From NCBI GenBank assembly GCA_002305505.1, contig DBRC01000033.1:7573-26679 (forward strand): a stretch of 19,107 bases of DNA, written 5' to 3'. A program made the position numbers and the translations under genes. This stretch comes from Prevotella sp. UBA1378. Its GTDB lineage: Bacteria > Bacteroidota > Bacteroidia > Bacteroidales > Bacteroidaceae. Shown piece by piece: positions 6,726 to 17,164 of the stretch. Positions within the stretch are counted from its first letter, which is position 1, and each line of letters starts with the position of its first letter. Below the pieces are notes generated by a model that ran no database searches, had not been told where the DNA came from, and worked only from the letters and a program-made list of their open reading frames with translations.

Positions 6726-9539
6726 ATGCGCAGAGCTATGCTTATGAACAGAAATATAAGACGTATATCGCTGCTGACGGCACTGATACTGCTGGCAATG
6801 GCAACGGGCGGACAGAAAGCACGGGGGGCCAGCAGCATCGAGGCGCTGAAGAAGAGGTATACCAAGGAACGCCCACTGGTGATTATCAACGACTGGGAGT
6901 TTGCACCGTTCAACTTCAGGAATGACAACGGCTCGCCCGACGGTTTCAACATAGATATACTCAGGACCATACTGAACCGTACCAATATCCCGCACGTCTT
7001 CGTCATGAAAGAATGGTTTGTTGCCGTGCAGCTCTTCGAAAAGGGGGAAGCCGACCTCACCATCAGTACGCTCCGCACGCATTCGAGCGGGAAATATTAC
7101 TACAGCCGAAACATTATTGCCCCCTACAAGGTAGCGATAGCATACCGGAAAGGCAGCCATCCGCCAAGACAACTGAAAAGGCTGAGAAAGGAAGATACCG
7201 CAGCGCTCAAACCTTACGACTATGCCGAACGGTACATCAAGCTCAAGGAAGCCGAGCCGGACCGCTATAAGATGTACCAGCTGCCGAAACAGGCTCTCTA
7301 CGAAATACAAAAGGGAAGTATCGACTACTTTATATGGGGGATGGAACCGCTGAAATGGGTTGTCCGCGAATACCAGCTGACAGGTATCGAACTGGCGGAG
7401 ATTGACATCCCGTACGGCGACTTGCGCTTCACCAGCCGCGACGGACAGCTCATAGAGATGCTCGACGACCAGTACTCCCGGATGCAGCAGTCGGGCGAGG
7501 CAAGGAAGATAAAGGTTAAATGGTTTTTCCCCGAACAGCACAAGGAAAGCTATGCCCCGCTCATCACGCTCACCATCCTCGCCCTCTTCCTGCTTACGGG
7601 ATTGGGGTTGGCCATCAAGCACCACATCCAGAAAAGGCTGAGGGCTGCCACGCAGAAAGCCCACGACATCAACCTGAGAATGCAATACGCACTCGACAGC
7701 TCGGACATATACGTAGGCCGCATGGAAAAGAAAACGGGTAAGCTGACCAACCTGTACCGCCAGATAATACCCGACGACAACCTCACTTACCAAACCTTCG
7801 TGCGGCGGATACACCCCGACGACAGGGAGAACTTCATCACGAAGTCAAGCAAGCTCATCAACGGGGAAGCGGAACAGGTGAACATCGAATACAGGCTGAA
7901 CACGGGCAGCGAAGAGCATCCTGAATGGAGAAACATCTTCGACCAAGCCATGGTGGAACGCGGCGAGGACAGACAGGCAACGGCTATCATCTGTACTTTC
8001 ACCGATATCACTAAAGAACTGCTGCAACGCCAAGAAATAAAGTCGCTGAGCGAGAAATACCATCACATCTTCGAGAAGTCGATCATCGCCATTGCCTTCT
8101 ACGGCAGCGACGGGGAGTTCCTAGACGCCAATGCACAAATGCGCCAGCTATGCCAGCTCGAAGAAAACAGCGGGAATCCGCTCGCAGCAATCAATATCTT
8201 CGACTTACCGCTATTCAAGGCCCTTATAGACCGGCACCGATTCCACGACGACATCCGGTTCTGCACTAAAGGGGTGCTGCCGGGAATGAAAACCGCTAAA
8301 TACATGGAGCTGCACTTGCGCCCGCTCGAGGACGAAGCCGGCAACCTTATATTCGTGGCTTTCTCTGCCCGCGACATCACAATAGAACGGCAGATATATA
8401 TCCGCCGTAAACAGGAGGAAAACAGGCTGAAACAAGCCAGCAACGACCTCATGAAGAGCGAGAAAGAACTGGAGTACCTTTTCGAAAACAGCAAGATGCG
8501 CCTGTGGCATTCGTCGTTTGACGAACGGAAGGCCTACTTCTATAAAGGCTCGGACCATCCCGACCTCGTGGTCGATTTCGATACGTACTACGAACATGTA
8601 GTAGACGACAAGGAGAAACTGGAACAACTCGACCAAAACCTCGCAGCCAACTACGCGGAAAGCTATACCGCTGTGCGCAAGATAAAAAACTTGTTCAACA
8701 ACGACGGCAAGGTAAACTCGTACGCCATCAGTTCGATACCACGGTACGACAGGGAGGGGAACCAAGTGGGATGCTACGGCCTCATCCGGAACATCACCGA
8801 CTTGGTGGAAGCACAAGAGAAGCTGAAACAAGAAACGGAACGGGCCAACGACTCCAGCCGGCAAAAGAGCGCATTCCTTGCCAACATGAGCCACGAGATA
8901 CGCACACCGCTGAATGCCATCGTGGGATTCTCCGACCTGCTGCAGGCTGTCAAGGACCCGGAAGAGAAAAAAGAGTTCATCCGCATCATACGCAACAACT
9001 GCGACATGCTGCTGCGCCTCATCAACGACATCCTCGCCACGTCGTCGATTGATTCAAGCGAACTGGTCATCATGCCGAAAGAGGTTGATTTCGCCCTCGC
9101 GTTCAACGAGATATGCGCATCGCTCCAGCAACGCGTCACCAACCCCGCAGTATCTTTCAAGAACAAGAATCCCTACCTGTCGCTTACGGTCAGCATCGAT
9201 ATAGACCGCATCACCCAGGTAATCACCAACTTTGTAACCAACGCCGTGAAATATACCCCGGCCGGACACATCCTCGTAGGCTACGAACAGCGCGACAACG
9301 GGCTTTACATCTATTGCGAAGATACCGGGACGGGCATACCGGAAGAGAAGTACACGAAGATATTCGAACGCTTCGTCAAGCTCAACGATTTCGTACAAGG
9401 CACAGGGCTGGGCCTTTCCATCTGCAAAGCCATCGCCGAGAAAAGCGGCGGTAAAATCGGCGTTGAATCAGAAGAAGGGAAAGGCTCCACCTTCTGGATA
9501 TGGATTCCAGCCTCCCCGACGGCTGCCATCGAGGCATAG
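6726..9539 (+). CDS. Membrane sensor histidine kinase with SBP_bac_3 sensor, intact catalytic core
   Basis: A 937-aa paralogue of the preceding kinase with the same architecture. It has a signal peptide, a periplasmic solute-binding domain (about 45-265, with FAPFNF and GFNIDILRTI), a membrane segment (about 275-297), three PAS-like modules (about 320-435, 440-560 and 580-700), HisKA and HATPase. The catalytic signature is complete: NMSHEIRTPLNAIVGF with His723, N-box Asn835 and Asn839, G1 EDTGTGI, F-box FERFVK and G2 GTGLGLSICK. It should autophosphorylate and pass phosphate to a separate response regulator, because no receiver domain is fused and no regulator gene lies in the window. The start is uncertain: ATG at 6726, 6738 or 6744. 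The last gives MNRNIRRISLLTALILLAMA, a cleaner signal peptide. The gap after the first kinase is 4 bp from the 6726 ATG (22 bp from 6744), so the two are almost surely one operon. The ligand is unknown; amino-acid-like molecules are the family's usual ligands. Confidence 0.92.
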   Translation: MRRAMLMNRNIRRISLLTALILLAMATGGQKARGASSIEALKKRYTKERPLVIINDWEFAPFNFRNDNGSPDGFNIDILRTILNRTNIPHVFVMKEWFVAVQLFEKGEADLTISTLRTHSSGKYYYSRNIIAPYKVAIAYRKGSHPPRQLKRLRKEDTAALKPYDYAERYIKLKEAEPDRYKMYQLPKQALYEIQKGSIDYFIWGMEPLKWVVREYQLTGIELAEIDIPYGDLRFTSRDGQLIEMLDDQYSRMQQSGEARKIKVKWFFPEQHKESYAPLITLTILALFLLTGLGLAIKHHIQKRLRAATQKAHDINLRMQYALDSSDIYVGRMEKKTGKLTNLYRQIIPDDNLTYQTFVRRIHPDDRENFITKSSKLINGEAEQVNIEYRLNTGSEEHPEWRNIFDQAMVERGEDRQATAIICTFTDITKELLQRQEIKSLSEKYHHIFEKSIIAIAFYGSDGEFLDANAQMRQLCQLEENSGNPLAAINIFDLPLFKALIDRHRFHDDIRFCTKGVLPGMKTAKYMELHLRPLEDEAGNLIFVAFSARDITIERQIYIRRKQEENRLKQASNDLMKSEKELEYLFENSKMRLWHSSFDERKAYFYKGSDHPDLVVDFDTYYEHVVDDKEKLEQLDQNLAANYAESYTAVRKIKNLFNNDGKVNSYAISSIPRYDREGNQVGCYGLIRNITDLVEAQEKLKQETERANDSSRQKSAFLANMSHEIRTPLNAIVGFSDLLQAVKDPEEKKEFIRIIRNNCDMLLRLINDILATSSIDSSELVIMPKEVDFALAFNEICASLQQRVTNPAVSFKNKNPYLSLTVSIDIDRITQVITNFVTNAVKYTPAGHILVGYEQRDNGLYIYCEDTGTGIPEEKYTKIFERFVKLNDFVQGTGLGLSICKAIAEKSGGKIGVESEEGKGSTFWIWIPASPTAAIEA

Positions 9540-9576
9540 GCACCCGGGAAGCCGCTTACACATCCGGCACACACAC

Positions 9577-12500
9577 TTACCGCGTAAGCGAGAACTTCAG
9601 GCTGAACCCGAAATCGTGGGTCGTCGTCGGATAACTGCTCGACGCCAGAAGCGGCGTATTGGTCTGGCGGTCGTAATAGGCCGAGAGCGTCAGCAGGCGC
9701 GACAGTGTGTAATCGGCCATGAACGACATCTTGAAAGCCGAATTACCGCTGCTGGCCGTGCTGGCTTGCGTTGCGATGTCGCGGGTGATGGCTGCCTGCT
9801 TGCGGAACGATATGTCGAGCCGCATGTTCAAGTCGTGGTTCACGCCCCGGGTGCTCCTCGCCGCCGTCGCCGCCTGCCTGCCGGTATCCTTGGTCTCCTT
9901 CCCTTTTCCGCTTTGCGTCTTTTTAATCCTGCGCGACGCCCCGCTACTGAAGAGGTTGAAATTGCTTATCTTATATCCCAAGCCCACAACCCAGTCTTTC
10001 GACAACGATTCGTTGATTTGCACGCTCGTCATCGAAAGGTTAAGCACGCGCGTCGTGCGGTATTCCAGCTTACATGTAAGGTTATTCTGCAACGTAAAGT
10101 CAATGCCCGCCAACGGTGCGAACGACTCGTTGAGCGATACCGTCGATACGTTGTACATCGAGTTAGGCAACGGGTTACCGGTAGTTGCGTCGGTTACGAA
10201 TCCCAGCCCGTTCATGTATTCATGGAAGGTGCTGTAGCTGGCATAACTGCCGATGGCAAAGATGCTCTTGTAGCCATGGTTCAGGTTCACCGACTTGAAG
10301 CGATCGCGCAGCCACGGCAGTTTGCCCAAGCCTCCGTAGCGCACGGTCCAGTTGGGCAGCAAGCGCTTCAGCGCGGGGAAGAGGTCGAGCGAGCCGCCGC
10401 TGCCGGTATAAGCCGAGAGGAAAGCCGGAATCAGCACGTCGGCACTGTAGCGGTTCACCGTGCCAAGCTCCGGATTATACTGGGTGCCTCCCAGTGCGAT
10501 GCCGTTGGCATCGTAAACACCATGTGGATAGACAGCCCGCTCGTATTGCCCCTGCACGCGCTGGCGGAAACCGTCGAGCGACGAGCAGAAACGGGTGAAC
10601 GCAGCAGAACTGTATCCGTTATTGGCATTGCCCATGCTTTCCAAGGCACTCTTCAGACTGATGGTTGTCATCGTGAAAGAACCGCTGTGCGTGGTGGGCA
10701 TGGCATCGTACATAAACTGCGTGCTGCGAGCCTTGTTCACCGTACGGCTGGCGTTGAGGTCGATCTTCAAGTCGCGCAGCGGTTCCAGCGTCATGCGTAT
10801 CTGCAAGTCCTCCGTGCTGCTTGCCGTTGCCGGCGAAGCCAGGCTGCTGTCGCCCATGAGCCATCCCCTCTCCTTGCACCTGTCGATATAATCGTCGCCG
10901 GCAAGACCGAAAGCAAAGTCGAGCCCCGGTGCCAGCACGCTGCCCGTATGCTGTCCGAAAGCATCGCCCACGCCCGGTATGAACCCGGGCAGCGTCATCG
11001 ACTGCTGCTTGCGGTACGTGATGCCCACCGAGCGCACCATCATCAGGAAGCGCGCCGCCTTTTGAGCCGGCCCATACCACCAGGCCTCCTCAAGCGGCTG
11101 CTTGGGCGTGATGCTGAGTTTCAAGGCCACGGTATCGCGGTTCCTTATCAAAATCTTATTGGCGTCGATTACCTTATATTTTATGGCGTACGCTTTTCCT
11201 TCCTTGGTTTTCGCCGTGACAATCAGGCGTTTCGACTTCTTGTTGTGCGCCACCGTGACGGTTGTATCGGGCTTCAGCGTGATTTCGCGCTGATACGTGT
11301 TCTTGTTCTTCGGCAGCTGTTTCTGTTCTTTCTCTTCGGCCTCCGCATCCTTTGCACTTTCCCCGCCCTTGCCTTTCGCTGCGCCCAAGGGGTTCCCGGC
11401 TCTCTGCTTCAGTACCGGCTGCCGGCTGGCGCTCTGCTTCTTGGCCTCGTCGTTCGCCTTTTTCAGGAAGGGCACATGGTTATAGAGCGTCTCCATGTTG
11501 AGGGTGGAGTTGATGTTGAAGTTGGTGTTGTTCGAAATTGTGTTCCCGAGCGAGCGTTTCCCCGTCGCCGATGTCTCGTCGTCGATTTCCGTTCCGCGAA
11601 TCCACGAATACGACGCATTGTATGTGGCGTCGGCATTCAGCCAGTCGAAAACTGGCAGCTTGTTGAGCGGCAACTGGTAAGATGCCGTGAACGACTGCTG
11701 GTAATCGAGCGGTGTCCCCATATTTCTGATGCTGCGCCATACGGAGTCTTTCCATGCCTGGTAGCGTTCCGGGTAATAATCCTTGTTCACCGGCGTATAC
11801 GGCTCTTCGATTTCGGCATGCGTAGCCGACTGGAAGTTCATGTGCAGGTTCTTCGTAAGGTCCCAACGCATGGAGAACTCCCGGTTCCAAAGGAACTGCT
11901 GGCTCCACGTGAGCGGCAGGCTGTTGTCCAGGTTGTCCATGTCGCGCTCTTTCAGTTCCTCGTAATTGCGCACGAGTTCGCTGTTGAATGCTATGTTCTG
12001 CGGCAGGTAGTTCAGCCCTAACGCCTTGGGGAAGTTGAGCCACTTCGATTTCCCTTTCAGTTTCTTGAAAGGCTCGAACGTCTTATACACCGGCGTATAA
12101 CTATAGTTCAATGAACCGCGCCATTGATCCTCCGTTTCGTAAACAGTGGTTTCGCCCGAAGTATAGCGGTGCGAATGGCTGTAGCTGAACGAGAAGTTTG
12201 CCGGGTCGTAAGGCATCGGCCGCCGTTTGGTCTTTATGCCTATGCGCACGTTCGACAGCGAGAAGTTGGTGCTGGTGACGCGCTTAACGGCAATCGACCT
12301 GATGGAGTCGCGCTCGTTCTTACCAGCAGCGGCGTCAAGCGCGTCCTGCAGTTTCATGTCCGTATCCAGCGGATCGTATTTCGGCCGTGTTTCTTCCTTC
12401 GTCACCGAGTAATAGAGAGGTGCCGACACCTTAGCCTTGTCGGGGAACAGCTTGCCCAGTTCGAGATTGGCCGTCAGGCTGTACGTACGGAAGTTATCGG

Positions 12501-15500
12501 TCGACCGCTGGGACACGCCCTCTTCCAGTCCGCCGAACCCTTCCGTGATATACTTTCCCGCAAGGTTGACGCTGCCGAAGTCGGAAAGCTGCACGTTGAG
12601 CACGCCCGATGCGGCCCATCCGCCGCTGTTGTTGGTTTCGAGCAGGCGCAGCTCGTTGACCCACACCTCGCCCGACTTCGACTGCGACGGAGATATATTG
12701 CGTACGCCGATGATGATGGTTTTCACTTCGCCCAGCGTTGGGTTCCCCATTACGGCGATGCGGTTATTTGGTTTCCCGCTGCCCGTGTCATAGTCGTGGA
12801 ATTCCCTGTTGTACGAGGCCGTCCCCACAGCCTTGGCCTTGTTACGCGCTTTCTTCAGCTGTGTAAACACCGACAGGTCGATGTCGAGCATATTGGCTTC
12901 GGGCCACACCTTGCGGCAGTCTTCGTACGAATAGCGGTCATAGTTGCCGGGAATAGTCAGGCTGAGGGGTATCTGGTACTCGTAGTAATTGTTCTTGTAA
13001 TCGCTTCCCATCCGGATGAATACGGCCAGTTCGCCGTTTTCAAGATTGGTTGAGTTGGGCTCGAGCGCATTGGCATGCACGAACATCTGCAGGCGCTTAT
13101 ACTGCCGCAGGTCGAGCGTGGTGTTCTTGTAAACGGCACGCGCATCGCCCGACCCGAGATTCTTCACCACCATGTTCATTGCCTGCTCGTTGTCCTCCAT
13201 CAGCTGCGACTGCGACGGGTCGGTCACGCGCGAGATACCCGGCGGCAATACATAGTTCACCGGCGTTTTGTCGTTGTATTCCTCGATGTCCACGGCACTC
13301 GTCTCAATGACTCCGGCACTTGCCGCAGCCGATGCGCCCAGGCTCTGCTCGTAAACGCGCCACTCCCCCCTCACAAGGTCGAGGCTCCCGAAACGGAGCA
13401 CCACCGGTTTCTCGAACCCGGTGAGATACATACGCATGAAGCGGATTGACGACAGGTCGCTGATGGCCCCGACTTTCTCGCGGTTGGCCGAATTGAGCGG
13501 GATACGGAACTTGTACCAGTTGGCCTCCTCCTTTTTGCCGTTGCGCAGCGGGACATTCGTTTTGCGTATATCCGTGATATAGTCCGTGCCCACCTTCAGG
13601 TTGTCCGGGCTCAGGTCCACGATATACTCGAAGTAGCGTTCGTATTCGTTAAGGGTATAATCCTGGTTGATGTCTTCCACGTCGGGCGTTGTCTTGTACG
13701 ATGTGTCGTAGCTCTCGTTATTGCCGTCGCTGTCGGGCGAGTTGCCCTGTGGGTTATTGATGCGCTTGTAGCGTTCGAGGATGGGAGCCTGCCGTGCATC
13801 GAGGTCGCTCCCGCGGTAGTAGTGGTAGTTGTCGTTGGCGGGGTCCTGCATCCATGCCTCGCGTATGCTATCGTTCGTCAGCGTCTGCACAAAAGCGTTG
13901 AAGTCTTTATAGTAGTCGCCCGTACGTTCCTCGTCGTCGGTCAGGCCATTAAAGCCCACGTCCTGCTTGGCGCGCGCCCCCGATGTCGTGGCGAACGCAT
14001 AGGTTTGTGTGGCCTGCCTCGGTATCTTCCCCCATTGGGTATAGTCGAACACGTCCGTACCGTCTACAGGCATTCCGCTTTCGTAGAACTTTTTCCCGTC
14101 GCACAGTATGTCCTCGCTTACCTCCCCAAGGTCGATTTTCAGTTTGCCCCCGTAGCCCGACATGCTTTCACCGTTGCGGCGCACATAGATATAGGGGTCG
14201 AGCAACCAGAACTCGATATACTCGATGTTGGCCGACTCGAAGTCGTTGGTATCCAGTTTTCTCATCATGCCCCCCCAGTTGTTCCGCGGGGCCGGCAGCG
14301 AGCCGTCTCTATTAATATAAGGTGAGAAGTTGTAAGGGCCGCGCTCCGCCGGGTAATAAGCCAGGTTGAGTATCGAGAGCGTAGACGTTGCCCCGCTGTA
14401 GGTGCTTTGGTCGCGGTTGGGGTACAGCTCGCTGACGTACACCTCGCGCACATAATGGTTCGAGAGCTGTTCTAAGTCGCTCTTGATATGCCCTGGCGTA
14501 AGCGACGAGCTCTGGTACGTAAAGATGGGGTCGATGGTGTACCATGCCATGAGTGCGCGCTGATAACCGCTCGACAGGCCGGCCTTATTGTCATGGTCCG
14601 CTATGCTCGAAGGCACGCTCGACAGCGTCCACGATTTGGGGTCGATCATGCTGATGCCGTTCTTGGTGTCCTCGAAGTCGTCGATATACGAGGCGTTGTC
14701 CTGCGTACCGCTGGCCTGGCCTGCTATCAGCTGGGCAAACTCGCCCGTAAAAGAAATCTGCGACGGCTGCTTGCAGTGCAGGAAAGGCAGCATATCGAGC
14801 ATGTTGGTGAGCCACTGGCTCTCTTTTTTCCAGTTCATGTTCAGCCCCCACAGCGTGTTTTTCAGCGGCTCCGCCCCCATGGTAACCTTCGAGGTAAGCG
14901 CTTGCTCGCTCAGATGCTGTATGGTACCGCCAATCTGGAACTCCTTGGAAAAGTCGTACTCCCAATTCAGCCCGAGCATCCTCTTCCGCTGCATGCCATA
15001 GTCGGTATTGCTCTCCAGCGACACGCTGACAGAGGTTCCGGCATCGATGATGCTCTGGTTAAGTATGGTCACCTCGCCTGCCGAATAGTCGACGCTATAG
15101 TCGGAGCCCTCGGTGAGCACCACCCCGCCCGCCGTCACCACCACCGAGCCTTGCGGCACATTGTATGCTCCCAGCGAAATGACATTGGCCGATGTGCCCT
15201 TGTACTGTCCCACGAGCACGAATTTGTTTTTCTCGGCTATCTGCTTGGCCGCGGTCTTGGTGGTGTCGTAAAGTTCCTGGAAAGCATACTTACCGGCCGT
15301 GGCCCCTGCGACGCCGGCCTGTTCCATCTTTGCCTTGAGCGACGAGCCGAACGGCTCGGCCGTGGGGAAGAACACGCGCCCGCCGCTTACGGTATACCCG
15401 TCTACATAGTCGAAACGCCCGTTCGAGTGTGCCTTGTTGTTATCGTCCAGGCGGTCGCACCCCATCAGGTTGATGAGCGTTTTGTTTTTTACCTCCGGTT

Positions 15501-17163
15501 CGGGGATATACGTAAGGTAGACCCCCGTTGTGTCGCTTTGGTATTTCACGTCGAGGCGGAACTTCATCCTTTCCACCGTCGAGGCGAGGTAATAAACGTT
15601 CTTCATCATCAGCTTCCAGTTGGCCTGTGCGGGCGTATTGCTGGTATTGCGCAGCGACTTAACGAACAGGGCCTGGCTGGTATTGGTGTTGTCGGAGGCA
15701 AACTCGCCCACCTGGTAGGTTTGCCCGTTGAGCGTATACTCGAAGGCCACGCCCAGCACCTGGTCGGTTTGCAGCGTTGTTTTCAGCGAGATGTATCCCA
15801 GCGCCGTGTTTACGCTGTACTCCGACGACGACAACAGTCGGGCGCTCTGCACCTTCTCATAGTCGACACCGCCGGTAAAGTCGCTGATGGCACCGAATAC
15901 GGTACTGGTCTGGTCGATGTCACGCGCACCGGAATAGGTCGTGGTCATGGCGGCATACTCGCCGTTGGCCCCGTTCCTCGGCGCGCCGCCCAGGCCGCCC
16001 CATGCTGCACGCTTCAGGTATGTACCCTCGCCCAAGTCGGCCAATGCGATGATGTTACGCGTGTTGGCTGTATTCCCGGTTTTGTTGGTCACCCACACTT
16101 CCACGCGGGTAATCTTAACGCCCGTCAGCAGGTTGGGCAGCGTCGACATGGCATTGTCGTAAACCGTGCGGAAATAATGTGCCAGGAAGAAGTGGCGGTT
16201 TTCTTCGTAGTCGGCCACATCGATTTCGAACGGTGTCAACTGTGTTCCGCCTTTCGACGATACGCTCGTCGTGGTCGAGTTTTTCTGCGACAGCACCGTC
16301 TGCAGTTTCAGCTTTCCGAACTGCATGTCGGTACGCACGCCGAAGAGCGACGAGGCGCCTTTCACCAGCGAGTTGTTCGAGGGGAACGTCACGTTGCCGG
16401 CCTCTACCAGTTTGATGATTTCGTCTTCCTTGCCTTCGTAGCGCAGCTTGATGTTCTTCGTGTCGAAGTCGAACGTGGCGTCGGTGTTGTAATTCAGGTT
16501 CATGTTCACCTTGTCGCCCACCTTACCGTTCAGGTTTAGGTTGATTTTCTCGTCGAAATCAAAGGCTTTGGTTTTACGGTTCCTTATCGGGAGCGACGGG
16601 TTGTCGATGCTCTTGAACGTAGCGCCCACTTTCAGCTCGGCCGTTCCCTGCGTCTTGATGCGCACGCCGCCGGGGCCGAAGATTTTCTCTGCCGGCCCTA
16701 AGTCGAACTTCATGTCCGAGAACGAGAACTTCTCTTTCCCCTTGTTGGCTGCGTCTTCGGCGTTCTTCTTGCGGAAGAAATCAGCCATCGAGCGGCGTTC
16801 GCTCCATTTGCCGTATTCGGCGGGCGTCATCAGCACAGGGGTGTTCAGATAGCTCTCGCCGATTTTCGAGCCTATGTAATAGAGGTTGAGCGAATCGTCG
16901 TACACCGCTTGCTGCCTGATGTTATCGGGCATCTTGAGGTCGATTGCCGACGAGTCGAGGTCGGTGTGCATCAGCGGGGCCGTGCGTTTTATCTTCCAGC
17001 GGGGATGCAGCAGCGAGTCGGGTATCGCCTCGTCGGCATTCAGCGACTTAGGCTGGGCCTTGGGCACCGGCTTCCCCGCCTTGCCCGTCTCGTCGCGCTG
17101 GGGCATCGCCAACGCGCCGATGCTCAGCAGACATATTATTATATATACGAATCGCTTGCGCAA
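9577..17163 (-). CDS. sprA: SprA/Sov outer-membrane translocon of the type IX secretion system
   Basis: A 2528-aa protein matching SprA of Flavobacterium (about 2400 aa) and Sov of Porphyromonas gingivalis (about 2500 aa). SprA forms a very large single-chain beta-barrel in the outer membrane through which folded T9SS cargo with C-terminal signals is exported. The N-terminal part carries the family's hallmark text (FGPGGVRIKTQGTAELKVG, NLNYNTDATFDFDTKNIKLRYEG, GNVTFPSNNSLVKGASSLFG). Most of the rest alternates like barrel strands, ending in HDFGFSLKFSLTR. Signal peptide: residues 1 to about 19, cleaved after ALA. The start is TTG at 17161-17163: no ATG lies in frame between the upstream stop and the signal peptide, and the next Met (residue 20) would delete it. 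The gene begins one base after the ruvA stop, so translation is probably coupled. Two Lys/Arg-rich stretches (about 1900-1960 and 2410-2440) are likely loops. No other T9SS gene or cargo is visible nearby. Confidence 0.95.
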   Translation of the reverse strand: MRKRFVYIIICLLSIGALAMPQRDETGKAGKPVPKAQPKSLNADEAIPDSLLHPRWKIKRTAPLMHTDLDSSAIDLKMPDNIRQQAVYDDSLNLYYIGSKIGESYLNTPVLMTPAEYGKWSERRSMADFFRKKNAEDAANKGKEKFSFSDMKFDLGPAEKIFGPGGVRIKTQGTAELKVGATFKSIDNPSLPIRNRKTKAFDFDEKINLNLNGKVGDKVNMNLNYNTDATFDFDTKNIKLRYEGKEDEIIKLVEAGNVTFPSNNSLVKGASSLFGVRTDMQFGKLKLQTVLSQKNSTTTSVSSKGGTQLTPFEIDVADYEENRHFFLAHYFRTVYDNAMSTLPNLLTGVKITRVEVWVTNKTGNTANTRNIIALADLGEGTYLKRAAWGGLGGAPRNGANGEYAAMTTTYSGARDIDQTSTVFGAISDFTGGVDYEKVQSARLLSSSEYSVNTALGYISLKTTLQTDQVLGVAFEYTLNGQTYQVGEFASDNTNTSQALFVKSLRNTSNTPAQANWKLMMKNVYYLASTVERMKFRLDVKYQSDTTGVYLTYIPEPEVKNKTLINLMGCDRLDDNNKAHSNGRFDYVDGYTVSGGRVFFPTAEPFGSSLKAKMEQAGVAGATAGKYAFQELYDTTKTAAKQIAEKNKFVLVGQYKGTSANVISLGAYNVPQGSVVVTAGGVVLTEGSDYSVDYSAGEVTILNQSIIDAGTSVSVSLESNTDYGMQRKRMLGLNWEYDFSKEFQIGGTIQHLSEQALTSKVTMGAEPLKNTLWGLNMNWKKESQWLTNMLDMLPFLHCKQPSQISFTGEFAQLIAGQASGTQDNASYIDDFEDTKNGISMIDPKSWTLSSVPSSIADHDNKAGLSSGYQRALMAWYTIDPIFTYQSSSLTPGHIKSDLEQLSNHYVREVYVSELYPNRDQSTYSGATSTLSILNLAYYPAERGPYNFSPYINRDGSLPAPRNNWGGMMRKLDTNDFESANIEYIEFWLLDPYIYVRRNGESMSGYGGKLKIDLGEVSEDILCDGKKFYESGMPVDGTDVFDYTQWGKIPRQATQTYAFATTSGARAKQDVGFNGLTDDEERTGDYYKDFNAFVQTLTNDSIREAWMQDPANDNYHYYRGSDLDARQAPILERYKRINNPQGNSPDSDGNNESYDTSYKTTPDVEDINQDYTLNEYERYFEYIVDLSPDNLKVGTDYITDIRKTNVPLRNGKKEEANWYKFRIPLNSANREKVGAISDLSSIRFMRMYLTGFEKPVVLRFGSLDLVRGEWRVYEQSLGASAAASAGVIETSAVDIEEYNDKTPVNYVLPPGISRVTDPSQSQLMEDNEQAMNMVVKNLGSGDARAVYKNTTLDLRQYKRLQMFVHANALEPNSTNLENGELAVFIRMGSDYKNNYYEYQIPLSLTIPGNYDRYSYEDCRKVWPEANMLDIDLSVFTQLKKARNKAKAVGTASYNREFHDYDTGSGKPNNRIAVMGNPTLGEVKTIIIGVRNISPSQSKSGEVWVNELRLLETNNSGGWAASGVLNVQLSDFGSVNLAGKYITEGFGGLEEGVSQRSTDNFRTYSLTANLELGKLFPDKAKVSAPLYYSVTKEETRPKYDPLDTDMKLQDALDAAAGKNERDSIRSIAVKRVTSTNFSLSNVRIGIKTKRRPMPYDPANFSFSYSHSHRYTSGETTVYETEDQWRGSLNYSYTPVYKTFEPFKKLKGKSKWLNFPKALGLNYLPQNIAFNSELVRNYEELKERDMDNLDNSLPLTWSQQFLWNREFSMRWDLTKNLHMNFQSATHAEIEEPYTPVNKDYYPERYQAWKDSVWRSIRNMGTPLDYQQSFTASYQLPLNKLPVFDWLNADATYNASYSWIRGTEIDDETSATGKRSLGNTISNNTNFNINSTLNMETLYNHVPFLKKANDEAKKQSASRQPVLKQRAGNPLGAAKGKGGESAKDAEAEEKEQKQLPKNKNTYQREITLKPDTTVTVAHNKKSKRLIVTAKTKEGKAYAIKYKVIDANKILIRNRDTVALKLSITPKQPLEEAWWYGPAQKAARFLMMVRSVGITYRKQQSMTLPGFIPGVGDAFGQHTGSVLAPGLDFAFGLAGDDYIDRCKERGWLMGDSSLASPATASSTEDLQIRMTLEPLRDLKIDLNASRTVNKARSTQFMYDAMPTTHSGSFTMTTISLKSALESMGNANNGYSSAAFTRFCSSLDGFRQRVQGQYERAVYPHGVYDANGIALGGTQYNPELGTVNRYSADVLIPAFLSAYTGSGGSLDLFPALKRLLPNWTVRYGGLGKLPWLRDRFKSVNLNHGYKSIFAIGSYASYSTFHEYMNGLGFVTDATTGNPLPNSMYNVSTVSLNESFAPLAGIDFTLQNNLTCKLEYRTTRVLNLSMTSVQINESLSKDWVVGLGYKISNFNLFSSGASRRIKKTQSGKGKETKDTGRQAATAARSTRGVNHDLNMRLDISFRKQAAITRDIATQASTASSGNSAFKMSFMADYTLSRLLTLSAYYDRQTNTPLLASSSYPTTTHDFGFSLKFSLTR

Positions 17164-17164
17164 A

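Noticed and set aside
6726..9539. Hybrid two-component (one-protein) system
   Set aside because: No extracellular beta-propeller, receiver domain or DNA-binding domain is present; the protein ends right after the HATPase domain.
9553..9590. Inverted repeat CGCTTAC/GTAAGCG and CTTAC-CGC-GTAAG dyad at the convergent end of kinase 2 and sprA
   Set aside because: The arms are only 5-7 bp and overlap the sprA C-terminal codons; too weak to call a bidirectional terminator.
9463..12021. A long plus-strand open frame opposite the 3' part of sprA, and another at 14488-16539
   Set aside because: Both translate to His/Arg/Val-rich sequence with no recognisable domain, as expected for the antisense of a high-GC gene. 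sprA on the other strand has clear family signatures.
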